Shown piece by piece: positions 1 through 10,406 of a stretch of 64,000 nucleotides of DNA (its first letter is position 1; each line of letters opens with the position of its first letter). A model generated the notes under the pieces. That model was not told where the DNA came from and ran no database searches. It worked only from the letters and a program-made list of their open reading frames with translations. Both the position numbers and the translations under genes were made by a program. Source of the stretch: Eutrigla gurnardus (lineage: Eukaryota > Chordata > Actinopteri > Perciformes > Triglidae). The stretch is taken from NCBI GenBank assembly GCA_963514095.1, contig OY741266.1, positions 32,990,932-33,054,931 on the forward strand. Direction: 5' to 3'.

Positions 1-1700
1 ACTGTCAACTTTTTAAGTCAACAAAAGGAAACTGAGTCTCCATTTTTTTTCCATTTGAGCTCAGTTTCCTGTTCCACTATAGAGACACTGGCCTCTGGTG
101 GTGTCTGCTGATCACTACAACACATCACATCAATACAGCATCTTGGAAAGAGCAGCGTCTGGATTCATGATGGGACTGAAAATCACATCTGAATTTCTAA
201 ACATCAAGGTGCACAGTGATACCGCCCGAGCCTAGTTTGAGTTGTGTTGTAGTACAACCTTTCTATTTCAATGCAAACGTTCATGTTGTTTGTTGTTCGT
301 CTGTACTCTAAACTGTTTTCAGCCAGCGGAGGCTTCAGTCACTTTCTGCACAATCTACATTTCTCTTTCTGTCGCTCATCTTCTTTTCTTTGTTCTGCAA
401 TACCTGACATTCATCAACGCCACCAGGGTTGGAGGCCGCCTCCTACCACGTCAGTCACATGACGAAGTAGACTGGTCAGTAGTTAACAAATTGTATTTTT
501 GTCATTGAGACTGACAGTTTGAATTCACATTGCAAATCGACTGAACTGAAAGTGAAGCGATGCCAGCGGTTGGTGTCTTCCCGCTGTGACACTGAATATA
601 TATGGCACCTTTCTGTTGGGTGGGAGCTCTGGAAGTCACCGTCTGAAGATTTATTTCATTGCCAGGTGACAAACGTGAAGAGCAGAAAAGTATCTTATGC
701 ATTTGATCTTTCGTGGCCACAGAAAGCTTTTTTCACTGTTCATCCTTCCCCTCTACCCCAGTCATTTGTGTTAAGATGTCACACATCCTCCTAACATTGC
801 ATTCTTAGCTTTCCAGGAAATATCTCAACCCAGGCAGCACAACCGTCTTCCTTTTTTAATGCGGTCTGACCAGCAAACATCTCAGTGATTTGTTCAGCAG
901 TGGCGTCAAATGTCAAAAAAACAAATAAGAACATGTAATTCCCTAAACATGAAGCTAATGTGCATACACATGATCTCTCCATACTTATGACTCCGAAAGG
1001 CGTGCGGGAAATAAAACGTTTGGCTTTGAGGGTAAATCCAAACAGGAAGTCAATGTATTTCATGTGAGCCGAGGTACAAAAGTCTGGTACAAAGTACCAG
1101 TCAATCAGATAAACCATGTGACACAAACTGGGATGTTTTTGTTGGTGCACAAGTTAAGACTGCTCGTCATCTCAGACTGTCTGTAATACACATAATCGTA
1201 TACATCCAGCTACAGTTAATTGCAACAGACAACACAACTTTTTGTCTGTGTTCCTCTGGTTTTATAACGTTGTTCGATCAGCCTCTTAGAGCTTCTGCTT
1301 AGAGTTCATACTGGGAGGGTAAGTTCATGGGTCTCACTATTACCAGCTGTGATTTCATCCTGGTCAGTCACCACTGAATTACCCATTTTATGAAGATCAC
1401 AAACAGACTGAACAGCTACTCTATTACACCTTACCAGTTTTTTTATTTTTTTTTTTATTTTTAATGGACACTTTGTTGTGTATGTTTGTACAAAAGTAAA
1501 ATGTGCAGAAGAACAAAGGATGGAGGAAAAAAAGATGCCATTTAAATTAAGTGGTGCCAGTTTGTGTTGTAAAGCCTTTTAAATAAAGATGTTATAGAAA
1601 AATTACCTGTTGAAGATACCTTTTATATTTTAAGCATTCAGTTGATATTGTGAAAAAGATAATTGCATAGCAAGTCAATTGAGTTGAAAGGAGGCTCAAT
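1..1700. other. unassigned sequence, no gene recognised
   Basis: Only short open frames occur here and none resembles a known family; the longest (minus strand, 791-1150) has no recognisable motif. An AATAAA hexamer follows TTTT near 1579-1586 and a T-rich tract lies at 1440-1462, so part of this could be the 3' untranslated region of a gene whose coding part lies to the left of the window. That is inference. Confidence 0.3.
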
Positions 1701-2240
1701 TTAGCTTGTAGATGCTAATTTATTTCCATTGCAAATTTCATGAATACCCAAAGTGACCCTGTTACGGCTCCAGGATGTTAGCTTGCTACGTCTAGGGGGG
1801 GAAGTAGGGGAACCATAACACATGTTGCTGTTAGACTGACTGGGAGGACAAGAAAGCAGGGCACAACAGCAAACTAGGTACATAAGTGTATTTATTTGGC
1901 GAGTGTTCCGCCCAGGGGAATAGGGAACTATAAGCGGAGCCAAATCAAAGAAAACAAGATAAAGTGACAACTAACTAGTGCACACATACGACCTAGCTAA
2001 TACATACAGAGGGTGGCCCCGCTTCTAACCTGATGTGATAACAGAGTAAATCTACTCGATGGTAGTGTAAACCCAAGGGTATCTTACCTATTCACCTAAA
2101 CCCCTACGGCATCTCAAAACAAAAGGCAACAGCATGACACAGCCAACACACAGGCAGACAATGGCATCTTACAATGGAGACAAAACAGGTGCAAGTTATC
2201 AAGGCCAGTTGACACTGATTGGCCAACAGACAGCTCCCAG
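1700..2240. other. unassigned sequence between a possible 3' UTR and a repeat arm
   Basis: No open frame with protein-like composition. The stretch includes a G-run near 1795-1812. I recognise no family here. Confidence 0.25.
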
Positions 2241-2267
2241 CACTGCATGAAAAGTGGGATTTTCGTC
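2241..2267 (+). repeat. left arm of a distant inverted repeat (DNA-transposon terminus-like)
   Basis: The arm begins CACTGCATGAAAAGT and matches, in reverse orientation, 11214-11240, which ends ACTTTTCATGCAGTG; the two differ at only a couple of the 27 positions. Termini starting with CAC are usual for CACTA and Chapaev-type DNA transposons. The bases just outside the two arms do not form a matching target duplication, so a single 9-kb element is not shown; they may be ends of two copies of one family. Confidence 0.4.
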
Positions 2268-2523
2268 AGTTAGCGGCCCTGTAAATTGCCGTGGAAGTTC
2301 AGGTTTACGACTGCAAACGGCAATTTGCAGGAAACACCGAAAACTGACGTAAATTGGCGGGAATTGACGTGGGCCTTGCTTGGCAGTTGTCCCCCCATGA
2401 CCCCCCTCCCCGTAATCCTAGGGGAGGCTTTAACATGTAAATGAAAATGCTGTGAGCTATACAAATGCAAATCAGGGTAGCAGGGGGAGTTTTCCCCCAG
2501 GTGACATTTTTCTGAAAGGTGTT

Positions 2524-2610
2524 AACTTCATTTCATCTTCATTCAAAGATATAACTTAATTTCATCTTCATTCAAAGATATAACTTCATTTCATCTTCAT
2601 TCAAAGATTC
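2524..2610. repeat. three tandem copies of a 29-bp repeat
   Basis: The phrase AACTTCATTTCATCTTC recurs at 2524, 2553 (one change) and 2582, a period of 29 bp. It lies in otherwise unassigned sequence just before the LINE-2 tail. Confidence 0.85.
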
Positions 2611-3012
2611 ACAAAACAATTTGCTTCAACAATTACTTTTAATCAGGCTTTGCCTCAAAGGTAAAATGTACATTCATGCAAACAACATCACAGTCTCCTA
2701 GAGCTCAACCACTGTGCATAGTGGTATGACTACAGTGACCCTTTCTTTGGTCTTGCTTAAATGCACAGTGGATGTGTTAACCACACATCTCCCAGCAATG
2801 CGCTCAACAGGCAGAAATTACATTTACATTTAGGTAATTTAGCAGACGCTTTTGTCCAAAGCGACTTACAATAAGTACATTTGTCAAAAGAAGGAAACAA
2901 GGAAACCACAATGAATCATTGCCGATAAAGTAAGAGCTAAAAATAGAACAAGTGTTAGGTCCTCATCTGAGTAAACTAGTAGTTCAAGAGCAACAGTGCT
3001 ACGATCAGAGTG

Positions 3013-4212
3013 CTATAGGTAAGGGTTTTTTTTTTTTTTTTTTGGGGGGGGGATGCGTGCTGCAACAGGGAGCCAGTGGAGGTCACGGAGGAGGGGGGTC
3101 ACATGGGAGAATTTGGGTAGATTGAAGATAAGGCGTGCTGCAGCGTTCTGGATACGCTGCAATGGTTTAATCGCAGAGGCCGGGAGTCCGGCCAGGAGAG
3201 AGTTGCAGTAGTCAAGGCGGGAGATGACCAGTGCTTGGACCAAGAGTTGCGTTGCATCCTTTGTGAGGAGGGTCCGAATCCTGCGGATGTTGTAGAGGGC
3301 AAATCTGCAGGATCGGGCCACAGCAGTGATGTTGGGGGTGCAGGATAGTTGGTCATCGAGGATTACACCCAGGTTCCTCGCAGTTGACGACGGCAATACT
3401 GTGATGCCCTCGACAGTGACCGACAGGTCCATGCGAGGGCAGTCTTTCCCTGGGATGAAGAGGAGTTCGGTTTTATTCAGGTTAAGCTTGAGGTGATGTG
3501 CAGTTGTCCAGACAGAGATGTCAGCCAGACAGTCCGAGATGCGAGTTGCAATGTGGGTGTCAGAGGACGGGGGAAAAGAGAGGAACAGCTGGGTGTCATC
3601 TGCGTAGCAATGGTAGGAGAATCCATGCGATGTGATAACAGAACCTAGTGATCTGGTGTATAGTGAGAACAGAAGCGGTCCTAATACTGAGCCTTGAGGG
3701 ACACCCGTGTCCAGAGAACAGGGTTTGGACATAGAGCCATTCCATGTGACCTGAAAGGTGCGATTTGTCAGGTATGATGTAAACCAGGCGAGAGCAGAGT
3801 CAGTTATGCCAAGTTCAGCCAGAGTGGAGAGGAGGATTTGGTGATTGACTGTGTCGAACGCAGCAGATAGGTCGAGGAGAACGAGAACGGAGGAGTGGGA
3901 CGAGGCTCTGGCGTCTCGCAGGGACTCGGTCACTGTGAGGAGGGCCGTCTCAGTGGAGTGAGCAGTCCTGAATCCTGATTGATTAGGGTCTAGGAGGTTG
4001 TTCAGCGAGAGATAGGATGACAGTTGGTTGTAGGCGGCACGTTCCAAGGTTTTAGAGAGGAATGAAAGAAGAGATACAGGTCTGTAGCTTTGGATGTCAG
4101 TAGCGTCTAGGGTGGGTTTTTTAAGGAGAGGCTTCACGGTAGCTGTCTTAAAATCCGCTGGAATGACACCTGAGGTGAGGGAAGAGTTGATCAGGGTGGT
4201 GAGGAATGGCAA
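3013..4212 (-). pseudogene. L2 reverse transcriptase domain
   Basis: The 399-residue frame has the ordered blocks of an L2/CR1-clade reverse transcriptase: SYRPVSLLSFLSKTLER near residue 42, the DLSAAFDTVNH block near 113, GVPQGSVLGPLLF near 168, and the catalytic YADD box near 203. It ends LHWLPVAAR followed by a homopolymer-encoded tail of prolines and lysines, so roughly the last hundred residues of the usual polymerase are absent. It would copy the element's RNA at a nicked target. The upstream part of the same polypeptide lies in another frame, so this is one piece of a single broken endonuclease-polymerase ORF. The ATG at 4212 is just the first in-frame methionine. Confidence 0.9.
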
Positions 4213-4406
4213 GATGTCGTGTGAGATGTCTTGGAGAAGAGAGGAGGGGATCGGGTCGAGGGAGCAGGTGGTGGCACGGTTAGATGTAACAAGTGCGTGA
4301 ACATCTTCAGAGGTGAGGGGGGTAAAGCTGGTAAGACCATCCGAGTTGAGAGTTGGGGGAGATGTCTTCTGGGAGGGAATAGGCGTAAATGAGGAGCTGA
4401 TGTAAT

Positions 4407-5236
4407 TTACTTTCTTGGTAAAGTAAGTAGCAAAGTCATCGGCAGTAAGGAAGGAAGGGGCGGAGGGGTAGGAGGGGTGAGGAGGGAGGAGAACATGGAG
4501 AAGAGTTTCCTGGGGTTGGAGGCAGAAGAGTTGATCTTTGCCAGGTAGAAGGCAGATTTAGCTGCCGAAACAGTTGAGGTGAAGTCAGAGAGGAGGCGGT
4601 GGTAGTGAGTAAGGTCCTCGTGCTGGCCCGATTTCTTCCATTTTCTCTCTGACGCTCGCAACAATGATCTGTTGGTTCGCAGAGGTTCAGACAGCCAGGG
4701 AGGGGGGGGAGATGATCGCGCAGGTCGTGAGATAGGGGGACAGAGAGTGTCCAAAGAAGAGGAGAGTGAGGACATCAGGATGGAGGAGGCTTCCTCAGTA
4801 GGTATTAAGGAGAACTGTTCTGAGGATGGTAGTGAGGAGATAACAGTTGAGGAGAGAGCGGAGGTGAGGGATTTCAGGTTGCGGCGGCTGGTGACCATTC
4901 GAGGCGTAGAGGGGAGGGATGTGGTGGGCTCCATGGGGAGGGAGAAAGTCACAAAGTGGTGGTCGGACACGGTCAGCGGGGTAACAGAGAGTGCCGAGAT
5001 GCCACAGGATCTTGTGAAGACAAGGTCAAGTTGGTTCCCGGCGCGGTGAGTTGGTGGAGAGGGGGAGAGCGTAAGGTCAAATGCAGAAAAGAAGTCGATG
5101 AATTCAGATGAGTGCAGCTTTCCCGAGTGGATGTTGAAGTCACCGAGGACGACGAGTGGTGTGCCATCATCAGGGGAGCAGCTCAGGAGGGCATCCATCT
5201 CATCCAAAAAGTCAAAAAATGATGCTGGGTATGACG
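4407..5236 (-). pseudogene. L2 endonuclease C-terminal half and linker
   Basis: The frame shows the C-terminal endonuclease motifs in order: VVLGDFNIH, then LDLVFTR, then VSDHHFVTF, which carry the catalytic Asp/Asn and His residues of the exonuclease-endonuclease-phosphatase fold. These enzymes nick the target strand for reverse transcription. The N-terminal half is missing. The region after about residue 190 is a Ser/Pro-rich linker ending in frame-disrupted sequence near 4407-4460. The same open frame continues upstream past 5236 to 5459, but that part does not look like L2. Confidence 0.85.
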
Positions 5237-5439
5237 TGTCTGTTCCCTGCAAGCTCCAAACTTCTATTGGCTTTCCATAAAAATGTCTGTCCGGATGGGG
5301 ATGAAGCCAGGAAACTTGCGCAATAACATGTTTAAATGCAGTACCTTTTGACACAACATTAACAACTATAAACTGCTTTATAATGGCTGGTCGTAGTTCT
5401 GCTAGAGGGTCAAGGATGGGTTCATAGATCATAGATCTC
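5237..5439 (-). pseudogene. unrecognised coding-like remnant fused in frame upstream of the L2 copy
   Basis: On the minus strand this stays open for about 70 codons and has protein-like content, with a well-formed stretch WLHPHPDRHFYGKPIEVW near its end. It is not the L2 endonuclease N-terminus. It could be a piece of a gene carried by another transposon or a retroposed exon into which L2 jumped. I do not recognise the family. Confidence 0.35.
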
Positions 5440-5470
5440 GGCTGTGTTCGAAATGCCATACTAACGTCCT
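5440..5470 (+). repeat. possible DNA-transposon terminus
   Basis: The sequence from GGCTGTGTTCGAAATGCC onward resembles terminal inverted repeats of non-autonomous DNA elements seen often in fish genomes. I did not find a matching right end, so this could be one end of an element that carries the multi-exon pseudogene downstream, or a solitary fragment. Confidence 0.3.
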
Positions 5471-5615
5471 ACTCGTACTTAATTGTGACGTAAATTTGAG
5501 TACGTAGTGCGTTCACATACAATAGTATGTGAATTTGTGTACGCGAGAAATGCCCGGATGTATACTGCATTGGCAAGAATTTCTGAGTATACAGCGGACC
5601 TTGCTAAATCTACTC

Positions 5616-5637
5616 AACTTCCCAAAATGCATTGCGG
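5616..5637 (+). promoter_or_regulatory. ZNF143/Staf-like promoter motif upstream of exon 1
   Basis: AACTTCCCAAAATGCATTGC matches the core of the vertebrate ZNF143-type element (TTCCCAGAATGC) found in many CpG-rich promoters, and sits about 30 bp before the first coding exon. The assignment is by motif only. Confidence 0.4.
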
Positions 5638-6119
5638 CTCGTCTGACTTCACAAGTTTTGGATAATGGCGGACGACTGCGGTGATTCTGGCGACAGCCCG
5701 ACACAAACCGCGTACACATGTAAGTATACTGTGACATGACTTTTATGTAGTGATGGGCAAGTGAAGCCTTATGAAGCACTGAGGCTTTCCTAGCAATTGT
5801 GTTGAAAAAGATTCAAAGCTTCAACGCTTCAGTGATGGTGACATCTGGTGGACAACTGAAGCCATAGCAACCTCTCAAGAGCGCGACTGAAGCTCTGACA
5901 CCGTTTCAATCCCATGTCAACAATAAAAGTTTAGAAAAGACTGTGTGGTCATTAACGTGTTTTGTTCATTCATACTCGCCCATACTGTAACACATCCCAT
6001 GCCAACGGATTAATCCAAATGATATGAAGGGTTAATGGTTGGTTAAGGGTTTATTTATTTGATCATGGTATGTGAACTCAGACAGATCGTGTTTGTATAA
6101 TAAGTGTTTTACACCAGAG

Positions 6120-6275
6120 TCTCCTCTCACTCTCACTCTCACAATCTCCAAATGTTCTCTCACTCTCACAATCTCCAAATGTTCTCTCACTCTCACTCTC
6201 ACTCTCCAAATATCCAAATCTCCTCTCACTCTCCAAATATCCAACTCTCCTCTCACTCTCCAAATCTCCTCACAA
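6120..6275. repeat. TCTCAC/CTCCAAAT minisatellite inside the outer hAT element
   Basis: Short units built from CTCTCACTCTCAC and AATCTCCAAATGTTC alternate with CTCTCCAAATATCC. The repeat is open in several frames on both strands because it lacks stop triplets, not because it codes. Confidence 0.85.
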
Positions 6276-6505
6276 CCACATTTTGAGGAGTAATGATGCA
6301 TGTTTTATAGCTTGTGTGGCATCAAACCACTCAAATCTTTAAAACCTGTCACGCTGTCATAGGCTCACAAAGCACTACGAGCCAATGAAACACACTGACA
6401 CACACTATGAGCCAATGACACGCACCGGCACACTATGAGCCAATGAAACGCTTCGAAACTTTTCGAAGCAACGAAGCACTTAGTGCTTCGGTCACGTGAC
6501 GCTGG

Positions 6506-7459
6506 TAGTGATGGTGAGATGAAGCCTCATGAAACATCAAAGCCTCTCAGCCAGATGAACCACCAAAGTGGTTCGACCCCAAAGCTTCAAATATGTACGC
6601 TAGGGACACCTAGTGGTGAATGAAATTATGAAGAAAGTAAAAGAGATTCCAGTCAACCTGACATGAGATGTTTGCTATATGTGCCGATCCAACATCAAAT
6701 CATTTGAGAATTAAAGTAATCTTGGTGATACATGTGTGAGTGTGCCTTTAATACATAGTTTTGAACTCAAGATAGAAAATAAGTCATTTGGTAAACCACA
6801 GACTTGGATTTGAACCTACAACACTTAATGTGTCTCAGTCCTTAGCCACTACACCACCTGAAACATGAGATAGTAGTAATACTTATAATGATATATAATA
6901 ATAATCATTTGTAATATAAGTAATAAATGCATGGGGGTCAGTCATTGCAGCTCTATCCTAGATTCAAACTTGCAACACTTTGACAACAAGTCCAACTTCG
7001 TAACCACTACACCACTGCCTCTTTGTAGTACAAACAGTAGTAGTAATAATTACAATAATGATGTATAATAATAATAATGATAAAGTGATATTAGTCAAAG
7101 TGGTAGGCCTACACTGCAATTCCACCTTGGATTTGAACCTACAATGCTTTGATAATGTGCCCATTTTTATAATAATGATGTATAAGAATATATAAGAATA
7201 ATTAATAAGAATACTGATAAGCCCACGAGTTAGTATTCGTGTATGAGGCATTTTTATAGTCATAATGTCCCACCAATTGTAAACCTGTATCACCGCGGTA
7301 CCTGTATCGCGAAAAAGTAGCCCGAAACGAAGCCTCGCTCGTCATATGCTACGTCATTTTGCCGAGGTGAATCAGATCTCGACACGGAGCTTCGTTGGGG
7401 GAGGAGCCGAAATTCTCGACACATGCCTCGAAGCCTCGACGCAAATCATAACATCACTA
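6506..7459. mobile_element. inner hAT-type element nested in the outer one
   Basis: It starts TAGTGATGGTGAG and ends AACATCACTA, with the perfect 8-bp target duplication GACGCTGG at 6498-6505 and 7460-7467. The ends resemble those of the host element, so two related families are nested, and the inner one is younger. Its interior is AT-rich and has no transposase. Confidence 0.93.
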
Positions 7460-7967
7460 GACGCTGGTGTTTTGATACAAGCTCCGACACAGTGGTTCGA
7501 ACCGCTCCGCTTCAGGAAGAGCGACACAAGCTCCAAAGCCTCGGTATCATTTACCCATCACTACTTTTATGTTTCCAGCTGACTTTTAAATCGTATTGAT
7601 AATGAACGTTACTTTATTGTTGTTGGCATTGTACGTTAACGTTACGAATCGAAGGTCCTGCTAGCCGGCTAGCCTACTGACGCTAATTTACCACAGAGGT
7701 TAGCGAGCGCAAGCGAAGCGGAAAATGTGCCGTTTTTACCAACGTTAACTAATAATATAGTGCTTATGTTAAACCGTGGTTATATATTTACTAACGGTGA
7801 TTAATAACGCCGTGCACCGTTGTCCGTTAAAGGGGCGGATGCAGACACCGGGCGCCTCATTCAGTGGGGGGAACGAGGAGGAGACGTTCACGTTCACCGG
7901 CAGCAGGAATGCTGCTCTGAGAGGCTTCACTTAAGAAAATGTGGTTTAAATGTTATAATTCTTATAT

Positions 7968-8023
7968 CCAGGACTGCTGGAGACTCTCAGGATGTCCCAG
8001 GACTGCTGGAGACTCTCAGGATG
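7968..8023 (+). repeat. 27-bp direct duplication over an exon 3 splice acceptor
   Basis: The 27-bp phrase beginning CCAGGACTGCTGGAGACTC occurs at 7968-7994 and again at 7997-8023. Each copy carries its own CAG, giving two alternative acceptors for exon 3 of the pseudogene. Confidence 0.85.
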
Positions 8024-9130
8024 ATTGCGGTAAGAATATGTTCGGTGACTGCTAGCTAAGCTAAAATTAGCAAAGCAAGCCCAGGCTAAAAGTAGCTTAA
8101 AAGCTAATAGTCCAAGCTAAAAGTAGCATAGTAGCCTTGTAAAAGAACAAGAGAGAGGAACCAGTGTAACGTTAAGTTGCTTTGTTAAGTGTACGTTGTT
8201 GGTCTTTTACAGGAAGCAGTACGCCGTCTTCACAACTCGGAGACGAATTGTAGGCGCTACGAACCGGAGCAAGGGTACGATTTAAAGAATATGCTTTCAT
8301 TCTGCTGTATAAGGAAATAGATGCGTTAACAGTAGATACCGATCTTAACTGTTCATTTTGTTTTCACAGACGAACCTCGCCTCATAACGAAGCTGTGACC
8401 TCTTATTTGCTCGGAGCTTTGTCCGCAAGTCCGGATTTCTATGACGCTGATAGTGACGCCATTGTGTGTAAGTAACTTTTACTGTTTTCTTCTTCCTTGT
8501 TTTAATTTTACTGTGACTTAAGTTTTCTTATTCATACCACTCATTTAATTGTTTTCCAGCTGCCTGTAAGACATACTATGAAACGGTAAGCAGGAGCTTC
8601 AGACACACACAGCCTGATCTCGCATCGCAGGCGGAAGCTGTGAAGACGTCAGCCCGGAGTCGTTCCAGGAGAAAGATGGTAAGACTTATTAGATTTATTA
8701 GATCCGTTTTTGGTCAATGTGACCAAACCTACCTAAACCTATTTTTCAGGTGCATTAATAGATGTGTTGTGTCCATGCGCAGTGCATCGCGCAGTACTGA
8801 TTGTCTTTATTTATTGTTTTACAGCTGCTGGAAGCGAGACGGAGTGTGCTTGCTGGCGATGAGGTGGACCGTTGGAAGTATGCCACCACAGACATGATGT
8901 CTGATGAGGAGGACGGCGTCGTTGGCGGGGTGTCTGGATGGATTGTGTGACCTCCATCCTCTCGTAGCCAGGAGCTCACCGAGCTCTGTGCGACTCTACA
9001 GTCGCGATTAGAGAAGACTCCCAAGTACAGGGCCACGCACCGCAGGCGGCTGTAAAATTGACCAAATTCGGACAGAATGTCGCCAGTTCATTTGTTTGTT
9101 GTGTGGGCAAATTTGTACAGTTGTGTTGTC

Positions 9131-9136
9131 AATAAA
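9131..9136 (+). terminator. poly(A) signal of the multi-exon pseudogene
   Basis: AATAAA lies 76 bp after the final TAA at 9053-9055, followed by T-rich sequence, as expected for the 3' end of this unit. Confidence 0.55.
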
Positions 9137-9763
9137 GCTCTTTCTTTGAATACTTCCTCCTGGCAATTTTTCCTTTCCTCAATAAATTCATTCATATTTA
9201 TATTTATAAATATATAAATAAATAAAAATAAATATGTGTGTGTATCGGTATGCATCACGGTTTTTGGGCTACGATAACGATACAGTTTCGATATTTTAAT
9301 ATACAACTACTCAGACTAGCAAAGGCAATATTGCAATGTAAAAATAATTAAAAGCAGCACAGATATAATCAAACCACAAACTTTATTAAAAAACAGTGAT
9401 CAGATCAAATTAAACAGCAAACATAAAACCACACAAATTAAATATTAAGTTAAGTACTAAACACTACAAATACAATTAAATGTAAACATGACAAATTGAC
9501 TGTCTGACAACAGACTTGAACTTATTTGGCCTGTGTATAACATATAACACAGAACGTTCACAGAATGATTGAAATTAACCAATTAGTTACAACCCAGTAG
9601 TAATGCACAATCAAAGTCTGCTCAGTCTCTTTAAACACAAAGGATATCGTCCCAGCAGCTTTTGTAATCTGGTCGTCTGGCCCGTTTGGAGGTCAGCCAG
9701 CGGTCCACTGCAGGAGTTGGATCGAATTCCTCGACCGAAGGCCCCCTCCAAGCTAGTGGCCCG

Positions 9764-10043
9764 AGTTCGGCCGTGTTCAGCTGTCTGTTTCCCGGCTGGT
9801 TTGCGTGCGGCGCGTCTTGGCGTTTCGCGTTCGACGGAGAGTCCGCCTGTGTGGACTCTTGTGGACCTGGGCGGGCCTGTGTTTTAGTGAGGACCGCGGG
9901 CTTTTCAGCCAGCTCTGAGGGTGATAGTCCCGACAGTTCGGCTGGGTTCTTGTGTCTATTTACCCGCGGGAATCCCCGCAACGCGTCCGAGTGTTTTACG
10001 TGTGTACGGACGGAGCAGAAGTCCGGCTTCGCTGTGCGTAATT
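9764..10043 (+). repeat. GC-rich 280-bp duplicated block, copy 1
   Basis: This block and 10128-10406 are highly similar, starting AGTTCGGCCGTGTTCAGCTG and ending GTGCGTAATT, offset about 364 bp. The spacer (10044-10127) repeats part of the same theme. Long open frames occur in both copies on both strands because of high GC content; none looks like a known protein. Confidence 0.85.
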
Positions 10044-10127
10044 GTGGCGTGGCGCGGACTTGGACCGGCCGGTGCTTAAGTGAGCTGCACGGGCTTTTCA
10101 CACAGCCTTGTGGGCACAAGTGCCCAT

Positions 10128-10406
10128 AGTTCGGCCGTGTTCAGCTGTCTGTTTACCGGCTGGTTTGCGTGCGGCGCGTCTTGGCGTTTCGCGTTCGACG
10201 GAGAGACGCCTGTGTGGACTCTTGTGGACCTGGGCGGGCCTGTGTTTTAGTGAGGACCGCGGGCTTTTCACCATGGTCTGGGGGCATCAGGGCCGAGAGT
10301 TCGGCTGGGTTCTTGTGTCTATTTACCTGCGGGAATCCCCGCGACGCGTCCGAGTGTTTTACGGGTCTACGGACGGAGCAGAAGTCCGGCTTCGCGGTGC
10401 GTAATT
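10128..10406 (+). repeat. GC-rich duplicated block, copy 2
   Basis: Second copy of the block at 9764-10043, with scattered substitutions and short deletions. CpG content is higher than in the surrounding AT-rich sequence. Confidence 0.85.

Larger units (their letters stand above)
2818..5236 (-). mobile_element. LINE-2 (L2-clade) non-LTR retrotransposon, 5'-truncated
   Basis: Read on the minus strand this holds the second half of an apurinic-type endonuclease, a reverse transcriptase, and at 2818-2870 the conserved fish L2 3' tail (the sequence around TTTAGCAGACGCTTT and CCAAAGCGACTTACA, which tRNA-derived fish SINEs also borrow). The 5' end, including the first part of the endonuclease, is missing, as expected from incomplete target-primed reverse transcription. 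The last part of the polymerase C-terminus is replaced by a run of G and T on the plus strand (3028-3052). Several frameshifts separate the endonuclease and polymerase frames, so the copy is dead. Confidence 0.9.
5748..7563. mobile_element. outer hAT-type non-autonomous element in intron 1
   Basis: The element starts TAGTGATGGG and ends CCCATCACTA. It is flanked by the perfect 8-bp target duplication CTTTTATG at 5740-5747 and 7564-7571, the hAT signature. Without the nested insertion it is about 850 bp. It has no transposase frame. It contains a (TCTCAC)-rich and CTCCAAAT-rich simple repeat at 6120-6275. Confidence 0.93.
5665..9055 (+). pseudogene. seven-exon pseudogene, SANT/Myb-like N-terminus, C14orf93-like C-terminus (tentative)
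   Basis: Exons read as 5665-5719, 7833-7929, about 7972-8029, 8213-8274, 8370-8467, 8560-8678 and 8825-9055. Introns have GT...AG ends and the codon phases join across almost every junction, including a split Trp codon between exons 1 and 2 and a split Ser codon between exons 5 and 6. Exon 1 starts MADDCGDSGDSPTQ. Exon 2 reads WADADTGRLIQW and then, after a frameshift in a G-run near 7874, FTGSRNAALRGF, the pattern of a Myb/SANT-like helix seen in transposon-related trihelix proteins. The last exons are Ser/Arg-rich and end ATLQSRLEKTPKYRATHRRR, reminiscent of fish proteins annotated as C14orf93-like. Lesions: the exon 2 frameshift, a lost exon 2 donor, a 27-bp duplication over the exon 3 acceptor, and an in-frame TGA at 8948 in a position where CGA (Arg) would fit. 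The gene family is my inference. Confidence 0.55.

Noticed and set aside
5440..9200. A complete DNA transposon carrying the seven-exon pseudogene
   Set aside because: Only a left terminus-like sequence is visible. No right inverted end or target duplication was found, so this is left as a possibility.
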